From NCBI GenBank assembly GCA_019638705.1, contig JAHBTI010000003.1, forward strand, positions 1-64,000: a stretch of 64,000 nucleotides of DNA, read 5' to 3'. The stretch is from Bacteroidota bacterium. Lineage in GTDB: Bacteria; Bacteroidota; Bacteroidia; B-17B0; Aurantibacillaceae. The notes beneath the pieces are model-generated. The model was not told the DNA's origin and searched no databases. It saw nothing but the letters and a program-made list of their open reading frames with translations. Positions 43,355 through 51,184 of this stretch are shown piece after piece (the stretch's first letter is position 1; every line of letters starts with the position of its first letter). Position numbers and translations under genes: made by a program.

Positions 43355-44122
43355 ATGTCTCGTTACTTTTTAACGCTTTCTTATAATGGCTCTCAGTTCA
43401 ACGGCTGGCAAATTCAAGACAACACGCCAAGCACCGTAGAGCAAGTGTTGGAAGAAAAACTGTCCATGATTTTGAAAGAGCAAATTGATTTGATTGGTTG
43501 CGGAAGAACGGACACAGGCGTAAACGCGAAAAATTTTGTGGCGCATTTTGACAGCCGTTGCGCCGATTTAATTGAAAACAAACATCATTGGATTTATAAA
43601 TTCAATACCGTGTTACCGCCGAGCATTGCTGTTCACAACATTCAAAAAGTAAAGGACGAAGCACACGCCAGATTTCACGCCACACAGCGCGTTTACTACT
43701 ATTATTTAAGCCAGCAAAAAAATCCCTTTCGCGATAATTTCTCTTGGTATGTTTACGGCGATTTGGATTTTGATGTGATGAACAAAGCCGCCGAAATTTT
43801 GTTGGAGTACGAAGACTTTACGAGCTTCAGCAAACTGCACACGCAAACGCACACCAATAACTGCAAAATTACCCAAGCCCTGTGGCACAAAAGCGGAGAG
43901 CACGAATGGCGTTTCTCCATTAAAGCCGATAGATTTTTGCGCGGTATGGTGCGGGCGATTGTAGGAACGTTGGTGATGGTAGGAAAAAATAAAATTACCG
44001 TTTCCGATTTCAGAAAAATAATTGAAGCCAAAGACCGCAGCAAAGCAGGAAATAACGCACCCGCCAATGCTTTGTTTTTGGTTGGCATAAAATACCCGAA
44101 AGAAATTTATGAAACTGCTTAA
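43355..44122 (+). CDS. truA: tRNA pseudouridine(38-40) synthase
   Basis: 255 residues, normal length. The catalytic Asp53 sits in GCGRTDTGVNAKNFVAHFD. Other family blocks: RYFLTLSYNGSQFNGWQIQDN, VLPPSIAVHNIQKVKDEAHARFHATQRVYYY, YEDFTSFSKLHTQT, WRFSIKADRFLRGMVRAIVGTLV. It makes pseudouridine in the tRNA anticodon arm. ATG at 43355, 5 nt after a -7 box. Confidence 0.96.
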   Translation: MSRYFLTLSYNGSQFNGWQIQDNTPSTVEQVLEEKLSMILKEQIDLIGCGRTDTGVNAKNFVAHFDSRCADLIENKHHWIYKFNTVLPPSIAVHNIQKVKDEAHARFHATQRVYYYYLSQQKNPFRDNFSWYVYGDLDFDVMNKAAEILLEYEDFTSFSKLHTQTHTNNCKITQALWHKSGEHEWRFSIKADRFLRGMVRAIVGTLVMVGKNKITVSDFRKIIEAKDRSKAGNNAPANALFLVGIKYPKEIYETA

Positions 44123-44148
44123 ATTTTATTTCAAAAATTTCTGTCATT

Positions 44149-44192
44149 TCGAGCGAAGTCGAGAAATGAACGCACGTCTCGACTTCGCTCGA
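44149..44192. repeat. Perfect 16-bp inverted repeat (TCGAGCGAAGTCGAGA)
   Basis: The two arms (44149-44164, 44177-44192) are exact complements around a 12-nt spacer, between truA and the ABC gene. Preceded by CTGTCATT; TGTCATTTCGAG resembles the ends of the CGATACGCCTCC family. Sequences of the GAAGTCGAGA type are widespread in Bacteroidota intergenic DNA (general knowledge). Confidence 0.85.
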
Positions 44193-44214
44193 CGCGACAC
44201 ATTTTTTATTACAC

Positions 44215-45981
44215 ATGAGCACCGAACAAAAAAATAAAGGATTGAACTTAGGTTTAATCAGAAGAATATTAAGTTACGCTTCGCCTTACAAAAAATTATT
44301 TTGGAGTGCGGTGAGCATTACATTATTATTGTCAGCTCTCGCCATTGTGCGACCATTATTGATAAACAAAGCACTGAACGATTTTGTTGCAAACGAAAAA
44401 AACGTGTTGGGATTAAACACCGTGTGCTTAATCATTCTCGGACTTTTGATTTTGGAAGCCCTTTCTCAAGTCATCAACATTCGGATTACTAATTTACTCG
44501 GGCAAAACATTGTGAAAGATTTGCGTAACCAGGTTTACAAACACATTTTGCATTTGCGCAACACCTACTTTGACAACACGCCTGTGGGAACACTTGTTAC
44601 ACGCGCCATTTCAGACATTGAAAGCATGAATAATATGTTTTCAGAAGGCTTTATCGTCATCATGGGCGACATTGTGATGCTCATTATTTTCATCGCGGTG
44701 ATGTTTGCAAAAAATTGGATTTTGGCTTTGCTTGCACTCAGCACCATTCCGCTTTTGTTTGTGGCAACGGCTTTGTTTAAACGCGGCGTAAAAACAACCT
44801 TTACTATGGTGCGCAATGCTGTGGCGGCTCTCAACACCTTTACGCAAGAACACATTACAGGTATGCGCTTGGTTCAACTTTTTAACCGCGAAGAAAAAGA
44901 GTACGAAAAATTTAAAGAGATTAACGCGCAACACCGCACGGCGAATATTAAAGCCATTTTTTATTATTCGGTGTTTTTTCCTGTGGTGGAAATTTTGTCC
45001 TCGTTTTCAATTGCACTTGTTATTTGGTTTGCGGGCGTGAAAGGAAGTTCGTACAACATCAGCTTGGGCGACATTACTTTTTTTGTCATGATGGTAAATA
45101 TGTTGTTTCGCCCGATTAGAATGTTGGCGGATAGATTAAATACCTTGCAAATGGGCTTCGTATCTGCCGAACGTGTGTTTAAAGTGATAGATACGAAAGA
45201 ACACATCGCCAATAACGGAACTGTAAAATTTGAAAACGTAAAAAATGCCATTGAATTTAAAAACGTTTGGTTTGCGTATAAAGACGAACACCACGTTTTA
45301 AAAAACGTATCGTTTAAAATCAGCGCAGGACAAACCATTGCTTTGGTGGGCGCAACAGGCGCAGGAAAATCAACCATCATTAATTTATTGAGCCGCTTTT
45401 ACGAATACAACAAAGGGCAAATCTTCATTGACAATACCGAACTGCACGATTACGATTTGGAAACGCTGCGCAAAAATACAGGCGTGGTGTTGCAAGATGT
45501 TTACCTTTTCAACGACACCATTTTAAACAACATCACGCTCAACAATCCCGACATAAAATTTGAAGATGTTGTTCATGCCACCAAACAAATTGGTTTATAC
45601 GAATACATTTTGTCTTTACCCGACGGCTTTCATTACAAAGTAACCGAGCGCGGACAAAGCCTCTCGGCAGGACAAAGACAGCTCATTGCTTTTATTCGCG
45701 CTTTTGTTTACAAGCCCGCCATTTTTATTTTAGACGAAGCAACGGCAACCATTGACACGCCAACGGAACAACTTATTCAACGCGCCGTAGAAAAAATTTC
45801 GGAAGGAAGAACGTCAATCATTATTGCACACCGTTTGTCCACCATTCGCCATGTAAATAAAATTTTGGTGTTTGATAAAGGCGAAATTATTGAAGAAGGC
45901 TCAATGCAAGAACTCTTGAGCCGCGACAGCCGATTTAAGAAATTGTATGAGTTGCAGAATGGAGAGATTTTGGCGGGTTAG
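44215..45981 (+). CDS. ABC exporter (ATP-binding and permease fused), MdlB/MsbA-like
   Basis: 588 residues, a half-transporter with six membrane helices (about 28-50, 68-92, 143-165, 166-188, 248-272, 285-300) and a C-terminal nucleotide-binding domain. Walker A GATGAGKST (379-387), signature LSAGQ (483-487), Walker B FILDEATAT (Asp507, Glu508) and H-loop His539 are intact. Type I exporter fold; works as a homo- or heterodimer. Substrate unknown: lipid A/lipid, peptide and drug exporters all fit. No partner is adjacent. Confidence 0.9.
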   Translation: MSTEQKNKGLNLGLIRRILSYASPYKKLFWSAVSITLLLSALAIVRPLLINKALNDFVANEKNVLGLNTVCLIILGLLILEALSQVINIRITNLLGQNIVKDLRNQVYKHILHLRNTYFDNTPVGTLVTRAISDIESMNNMFSEGFIVIMGDIVMLIIFIAVMFAKNWILALLALSTIPLLFVATALFKRGVKTTFTMVRNAVAALNTFTQEHITGMRLVQLFNREEKEYEKFKEINAQHRTANIKAIFYYSVFFPVVEILSSFSIALVIWFAGVKGSSYNISLGDITFFVMMVNMLFRPIRMLADRLNTLQMGFVSAERVFKVIDTKEHIANNGTVKFENVKNAIEFKNVWFAYKDEHHVLKNVSFKISAGQTIALVGATGAGKSTIINLLSRFYEYNKGQIFIDNTELHDYDLETLRKNTGVVLQDVYLFNDTILNNITLNNPDIKFEDVVHATKQIGLYEYILSLPDGFHYKVTERGQSLSAGQRQLIAFIRAFVYKPAIFILDEATATIDTPTEQLIQRAVEKISEGRTSIIIAHRLSTIRHVNKILVFDKGEIIEEGSMQELLSRDSRFKKLYELQNGEILAG

Positions 45982-46040
45982 TTTTTCTTGTCTACCTAAT
46001 GGTTACCACTAATAAATTAACCACCCACTACAAATGCCTC

Positions 46041-46763
46041 TTAAACATTAATAATTCCATTAAAAGCTCTAATATTTAAAATCTTCGCCTCTTTTTTTAC
46101 AGAAATTATTTGTCGATTTATAGTTGGCAAAATAACAAATCTATATTCCTCATCTTCATTCTTTTCAACAGATTTTGTAAAATATGATTCTACAGGATTA
46201 TTAATAATTTTTAATACTTCTATTTTATTTTCTTCGTTATAAATGAATGGTTTTTCTTTATACTTCACAGGTTGATGAATACATTGAATATTTATTTGAT
46301 TCATTTCTGAAACTAAATAATTGCCATACTCAAAATTGAAATCAAAATCCTTAAATGATAACTGATTAATAAATAAGCGTACGAGTTCTGATGCAAACGA
46401 TTGGGGGTTATAAATGGTGTATCTTGAATCGTAATCTTTTAATGAATCGTTTGATTCTTTTGATGAAACTGAAAAAATATACACATTTGGAATTTTCATA
46501 ATTAAATTACCTTTACCAGTAAGATTTACAGAGTCGTTTGGACCCAGAGACATGGCAGGTAAAGAAACTCCCGCTGAACTTAATTCTTTTCCTGTAAAAG
46601 TTACAGGCTTACCGTTTGTTCCAGCTTGACTAATTCCTTCCCATTGGTCAGCAATATAAAACGAAGAATCCATTTCACGATATTCTTGTAATGTTCCCAG
46701 CCGTAATGTATTGCAACCTATAGCAATGTTGTGTTCTTGTTTACAAAATTTATAAAGCATCAT
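46041..46763 (-). CDS. Hypothetical protein, AT-rich orphan gene
   Basis: 240 residues with no recognised domain. It begins MMLYKFCKQEHNIAIGCNTLRLGTLQEYREMDSSFYIADQWEG, an opening like DUF2971-type proteins of phage-defence and other accessory regions, but the match is weak. No signal peptide or membrane segment. The DNA is visibly richer in A/T than its neighbours and the gene stands between an ABC exporter and glutamine synthetase, both strand-opposed, so it may have been acquired. Start ATG at 46763. Confidence 0.6.
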   Translation of the reverse strand: MMLYKFCKQEHNIAIGCNTLRLGTLQEYREMDSSFYIADQWEGISQAGTNGKPVTFTGKELSSAGVSLPAMSLGPNDSVNLTGKGNLIMKIPNVYIFSVSSKESNDSLKDYDSRYTIYNPQSFASELVRLFINQLSFKDFDFNFEYGNYLVSEMNQINIQCIHQPVKYKEKPFIYNEENKIEVLKIINNPVESYFTKSVEKNEDEEYRFVILPTINRQIISVKKEAKILNIRAFNGIINV

Positions 46764-46959
46764 AACATCTTGGTTAACTCCGTTTATAGACTAAATCATA
46801 TGAACATAATCCATATAGATTATGATAGTTTCATAAAAGTATTTATTCTTTATTCAATAAAAAAATGCGGGGAAATCCTGAAATCTGTGGTAGCATTTAT
46901 AGTAAATCGCAGTTTTAATCCGATTTTTCAACACATTTCCAAAAAATATCAAAATTTCT

Positions 46960-46990
46960 TTGACACCCCCCTTTTTTTGGCATACATTTG
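46960..46990 (+). promoter_or_regulatory. Full Bacteroidetes promoter for the glutamine synthetase gene
   Basis: TTTGAC (46959-46964) with TACATTTG (46983-46990), 20 nt between TTG and TA: both parts of the TTTG-N(19-21)-TAnnTTTG consensus. The ATG is 40 nt further on. Confidence 0.75.
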
Positions 46991-47030
46991 CCGAAAAATT
47001 TAAGTATTTCACCTTACCCCCCCCTAAAAA

Positions 47031-49226
47031 ATGAATGCAACCAGAAGAATGTTAGCTATGCAGGAAGTCATCAAACGTGTTCCTGTACCCACCGACAAAC
47101 CCGAAAATGCGCAAGTGTCGCAATACTACGGTTCAGATGTGTTTGGCATTGATGCCATGCGCGAGTTTCTGTCGGAAGAAGCCTTTGAAAGCATTATGCA
47201 ATCCATGAACCAAGGCACAACCGTTGATAGAAAGATTGCAGACCAAGTGGCAGCCTGCATGAAAGCTTGGGCGCAAAGCAAAAACGTAACGCATTACACG
47301 CATTGGTTTCAACCGCTTTCGGGCGCAACGGCTGAAAAGCATGACGGTTTTTTTGAACCCATTGCAGGAGGTCGCGCCATTGAACGTTTCAGCGGAAATG
47401 CGTTGGTGCAGCAAGAGCCCGATGCTTCTTCGTTTCCGAACGGCGGTATTCGCAATACTTTTGAAGCGCGCGGCTACACAGCTTGGGACCCGACTTCGCC
47501 CGCTTTCATTTGGGGACAAACCCTGTGCATTCCTACAATCTTCATCTCCTACACAGGCGAAAGTTTAGACTTTAAAACGCCTTTATTAAAATCTCTGCAA
47601 GCATTGGACAAAGCCGCCACCGATGTGTGTCAATACTTTGACAAAAACGTAACTAAAGTTGCTGTAACACTTGGCTGGGAACAGGAATATTTTTTGGTGG
47701 ACGCGGCTTTATATAATGTGCGTTACGATTTGCAGCAAACAGGCAGAACGTTATTCGGTCATGCTTCCGCAAAAGGACAACAATTAGATGACCATTATTG
47801 GGGCTCAATTCCCGAGCGCGTTGCAGCTTTTATGAAAGATTTTGAATACGAATCGCATTTGTTGGGCATTCCTGTTCGCACGCGCCACAACGAAGTTGCG
47901 CCTGCGCAATTTGAGTGCGCACCTGTGTTTGAAGAAGTGAACTTAGCGGTTGACCACAATTTATTATTAATGGACGTAATGGAAAAAGTTGCCATTCGTC
48001 ATAACTTCCGTGCCTTGCTGCACGAAAAACCTTATGCAGGCGTAAACGGAAGCGGCAAACACAATAACTGGAGCTTGGCAACCAACACGGGAAAAAATTT
48101 ACTTTCACCGGGCAAAACACCAAAAACAAATTTGCAATTCCTCACTTTTTTTGTGAATACAATCGCAGCCGTTCACGAACACGCCGATTTACTGCGTGCT
48201 TCCATTGCTTCGGCAAACAACGACCACCGACTTGGCGCAAACGAAGCACCTCCTGCCATTATGAGTGTGTTTTTGGGCGAACAACTTTCATCTGTGTTAG
48301 ACGAGTTGGAAAAATCTGTTCACGCAGGAAAAATGAGCCCTGAAGAAAAAACAAAACTGAAACTCAACATCGGAAAAATTCCTGATATTTTGTTGGATAA
48401 CACAGACCGCAACCGTACTTCACCCTTTGCATTTACAGGAAACAAGTTTGAATTTCGCGCTGTGGGTTCTTCGGCTAATTGCGGCGGACCAATGACCGTG
48501 TTAAATGCCATTGTTACCGAACAGTTAATTGCATTTAAAAAAGATGTGGACGCGCTCATGGAAAAAAATGTGGAAAAAGACGAAGCTATTTTTCAAGTGT
48601 TGAAACAATACATTATCAAAAGCAAAAAAATCCGCTTTGAAGGAAACGGCTACGGCGACGAGTGGAAAGCAGAAGCAAAAAAACGCGGATTGAATAATTT
48701 TCCCACAACTCCGGTAGCGTTGGAAGCAATGATTTCAAAAAAAGCATTGGATATGTTTGAAAGTTTGGGCATTCTCACACACCGCGAGCAGGAAGCGCGT
48801 TATGAAATTAATTTGGAAACCTACACCAAAAAAATTCAGATTGAATCGCGCATTATGGCAGACATGGTGAACAACCAAATTATTCCCGCTTCATTGCTTT
48901 ATCAAAAAACTTTAACGGATAATGTGAGCGGTTTAAAAAATATTTTGAGCGCAACCGACTTTAAAAAAGCAGCCGACACGCAAATTGAACTCATCAAAGA
49001 AATCAGCGAGCGCGTTACCATTATTAAAAAAGCGGCAGACGATATGACCGAAGAACGCAAAAAAGCCAACAACTTGGACAGTGCGAAAAAACAAGCCAAT
49101 GCCTATTGCGAAAAAGTAAAACCATTTTTTGAAATCATTCGCTACAATGTAGATAAATTAGAAAACATTGTGGACGATTCTACTTGGACACTTCCAAAAT
49201 ACAGAGAGATGTTGTATTTGAGATAA
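47031..49226 (+). CDS. glnN: Glutamine synthetase, type III
   Basis: 731 residues, the GSIII length, about 250 longer than GSI/GSII. It makes glutamine from glutamate and ammonia with ATP. Features: the GSIII N-terminus (VSQYYGSDVFGIDAMREFL), AGGRAIERFSGNALVQQEPDASSFPNGGIRNTFEARGYTAWDPTSP, DVCQYFDKNVTKVAVTLGWEQEYFLVD, PVRTRHNEVAPAQFECAPVFEE, VNGSGKHNNWSLAT, NDHRLGANEAPPAIMSVFLG and DRNRTSPFAFTGNKFEFRAVGSSANCGGPM. The ATG at 47031 is preceded by a full promoter. The usual Bacteroidota nitrogen-assimilation enzyme. Confidence 0.95.
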   Translation: MNATRRMLAMQEVIKRVPVPTDKPENAQVSQYYGSDVFGIDAMREFLSEEAFESIMQSMNQGTTVDRKIADQVAACMKAWAQSKNVTHYTHWFQPLSGATAEKHDGFFEPIAGGRAIERFSGNALVQQEPDASSFPNGGIRNTFEARGYTAWDPTSPAFIWGQTLCIPTIFISYTGESLDFKTPLLKSLQALDKAATDVCQYFDKNVTKVAVTLGWEQEYFLVDAALYNVRYDLQQTGRTLFGHASAKGQQLDDHYWGSIPERVAAFMKDFEYESHLLGIPVRTRHNEVAPAQFECAPVFEEVNLAVDHNLLLMDVMEKVAIRHNFRALLHEKPYAGVNGSGKHNNWSLATNTGKNLLSPGKTPKTNLQFLTFFVNTIAAVHEHADLLRASIASANNDHRLGANEAPPAIMSVFLGEQLSSVLDELEKSVHAGKMSPEEKTKLKLNIGKIPDILLDNTDRNRTSPFAFTGNKFEFRAVGSSANCGGPMTVLNAIVTEQLIAFKKDVDALMEKNVEKDEAIFQVLKQYIIKSKKIRFEGNGYGDEWKAEAKKRGLNNFPTTPVALEAMISKKALDMFESLGILTHREQEARYEINLETYTKKIQIESRIMADMVNNQIIPASLLYQKTLTDNVSGLKNILSATDFKKAADTQIELIKEISERVTIIKKAADDMTEERKKANNLDSAKKQANAYCEKVKPFFEIIRYNVDKLENIVDDSTWTLPKYREMLYLR

Positions 49227-49232
49227 TCATTA

Positions 49233-49292
49233 ACCACAAAGGCACAGAGTTCACGAAGTTTTTTCTCTCTGTGTCCTCAGTGCCTCTGTGGT
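49233..49292. repeat. Dispersed palindromic repeat, copy 6
   Basis: ACCACAAAGGCACAGAGTTC and CTGTGTCCTCAGTGCCTCTG-type arms with ends ACCACA / TGTGGT, between convergent glnN and trmN6-like genes; placed like a terminator. Confidence 0.8.
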
Positions 49293-49298
49293 GAAAAA

Positions 49299-50015
49299 TT
49301 AAAAATGCAAATAATAATCTTTGGTAAGTGCTTTGTAATCTTCGGTATAATTGCGCGAACCGTTGCTTTCAATAATTAAAGTAGATTCTGAAAATTCACT
49401 TTCTTTAAATTCAAATTGCATTAAATGTCTTTTTTCCGAATCTTTTTCAGGTGTGGTTCTTACGCGCAAAAGTTTTGACAAATACAAACCTTTGCTTTCT
49501 GCCATTTCTCTGAAAAGCACGGCTTCTTTGGTGGGAAGGATTAAACAGAATTTTCCTTTTTCGTCCAACAATTTTTTTACGCCGATAATTAAATCTTCAA
49601 AAGGCAGTAAATCGTTATGGCGCGCTATGGTTCGGCTGTCGCCGCTGCTTTTCAGCGAATCAATAAAATAAGGCGGATTGGTAACAATGAGATTAAATTT
49701 TTCGGAACTGCTGTGGGCAAGCTCCTGCAAGGAAATATGTTTTACTTCCACCTGATTTTTAAATATGCTTTCTTCTACGTTTATTTTGGCTTGTTCGGTA
49801 CTGGCTTTGTCAATGTCAATAGCTACAATAACAGCCGAAGATTTTTGCGCCAACATAAGTGAAATAACGCCTGTGCCCGTACCAATATCCAAAATGCGTT
49901 TGCTTCCGTTTGGTGTAACCCAAGCCCCAAGTAACACCGCATCAGTACCCACTTTCATGGCACATTTATCTTGTCTGATATTAAATTTTTTAAATGCAAA
50001 ACTTTCACTCGGCAT
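49299..50015 (-). CDS. tRNA1(Val) (adenine(37)-N6)-methyltransferase-like protein (TrmN6/YfiC)
   Basis: 238 residues from ATG 50015 (MPSESFAFKKFNIRQDKCAMKVGTDAVLLGAWV), which is the family N-terminus; the longer frame starts at 50048. The SAM-binding motif is ILDIGTGTGVISLMLAQ, and the N6-adenine catalytic NPPY motif is present (IVTNPPYF) with the D/N-rich segment after it. The end (DYKALTKDYYLHF) matches the family. It lies upstream of no other gene and follows the PorP terminator. Confidence 0.88.
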   Translation of the reverse strand: MPSESFAFKKFNIRQDKCAMKVGTDAVLLGAWVTPNGSKRILDIGTGTGVISLMLAQKSSAVIVAIDIDKASTEQAKINVEESIFKNQVEVKHISLQELAHSSSEKFNLIVTNPPYFIDSLKSSGDSRTIARHNDLLPFEDLIIGVKKLLDEKGKFCLILPTKEAVLFREMAESKGLYLSKLLRVRTTPEKDSEKRHLMQFEFKESEFSESTLIIESNGSRNYTEDYKALTKDYYLHF

Positions 50016-50074
50016 AAACGCATTTTTACAATAGCCAATGTAAAACAAAAAAATCAGAAATGCAGGGCAAAAAG

Positions 50075-50104
50075 AAAAGCGTTACCCGAGGGTAACGCTT
50101 TTTT
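50075..50104 (-). terminator. Intrinsic terminator after the PorP/SprF gene
   Basis: AAAAGCGTTACCC / GGGTAACGCTTTT with a 2-nt loop (GA), flanked by A and T tracts; 22 nt downstream of the PorP-family stop. Confidence 0.85.
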
Positions 50105-50125
50105 AATCTTGATTACTTTTTAAAA

Positions 50126-51178
50126 TTAGTACGATGCTTTTACATCTTTACGACCCAAGTGTGTACCGTAAGTCGGGTACAAATTATATCTGAGCATAAT
50201 TTCTATGCCGCCTCTTCTTTTTGAGGCAGGGGTAAGCGCAGAAACGTTAATGTCGTAAGAAATGCCAATGGCGTATGTATCGTATTGATACAAAATAGAA
50301 GGAATAACGGCATCTCTGAACCTGTAATATCCGCCAATAGACAAAGCGTGAGGTTTTTTCAGTTGGGTATAAACCGAGGGGTCGCCCAAAATAAACTTAA
50401 ACAAAGCACCGGCAATAAACTCGTTAGATGTTCCCTGTCGCATATACAAGAAACTTGGCGCAAGGGCGTTCATGGAGTTCGGAATATTAAAATCGCCGCT
50501 AAAATACGCGCAGTATCGTGTGTTTAGTTTTTCGGTAGTGGTAATAAACGAATTGCGCCCTAATCTGTAATGGTATGCCGCAATGCCCACATCAAACTTC
50601 ATGGCATTTTTTGCGCTCATAAATTTATCGCTTTGCACATAGTTTAAATTAACACCGCCACCCATATCAAACGAAGTGATTGCGCTTCTTGGCGTGCTTT
50701 CGCCGCTTGGCAAATTCGGGTCGTAAGCATAGCCGTTGTATTGTTCGTCCCAACGCAAAGCACTTACATCAATGGTTCTGTAATTTAAACCGCTTTGCAA
50801 ACCGCCCGACACTTTCATTTTCTTGTTTATTTTTTGAAAATAAGTAATACCAAGATTAGGATTTAAGTTCCTCAACTTGGCATCTCCGGCAGCATCTCTG
50901 AAAACATTAAAGGCAACGGCAAAATAATTACCTTTCAGTTTTTCGCGGGCAATGGTTTGCTCAAACGAAAAGCCCATAGTTTCGTATTTGGTTGCCACGC
51001 TTTGCCATTGACTTTTGTAGTTTACGGCTGCACGCGTGTTATATACCACGCCTGCCAAAGCAGGGTTAATAATGCTTGGTGTTTCTGCGTATTGCGAGAA
51101 ATGAACATCTTGCCCCTTTACTAATTGCGGAACAAATGCAAGCGTTAATAAAAAAAGTATGATATGTTTTGTCTTCAT
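50126..51178 (-). CDS. PorP/SprF-family type IX secretion membrane protein
   Basis: 350 residues. A signal peptide (MKTKHIILFLLTLAFVPQLVKGQ) then DVHFSQYAETPSIINPALAG, the family hallmark, and NYKSQWQSVATKYETMGFSFEQ. Repeated amphipathic strands indicate an outer-membrane beta-barrel. Members pair with large T9SS type B proteins and are needed for their secretion or surface placement; here the gene starts 6 nt after the 1534-residue type B protein, exactly this pairing. Confidence 0.93.
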   Translation of the reverse strand: MKTKHIILFLLTLAFVPQLVKGQDVHFSQYAETPSIINPALAGVVYNTRAAVNYKSQWQSVATKYETMGFSFEQTIAREKLKGNYFAVAFNVFRDAAGDAKLRNLNPNLGITYFQKINKKMKVSGGLQSGLNYRTIDVSALRWDEQYNGYAYDPNLPSGESTPRSAITSFDMGGGVNLNYVQSDKFMSAKNAMKFDVGIAAYHYRLGRNSFITTTEKLNTRYCAYFSGDFNIPNSMNALAPSFLYMRQGTSNEFIAGALFKFILGDPSVYTQLKKPHALSIGGYYRFRDAVIPSILYQYDTYAIGISYDINVSALTPASKRRGGIEIMLRYNLYPTYGTHLGRKDVKASY

Positions 51179-51184
51179 AATCGT

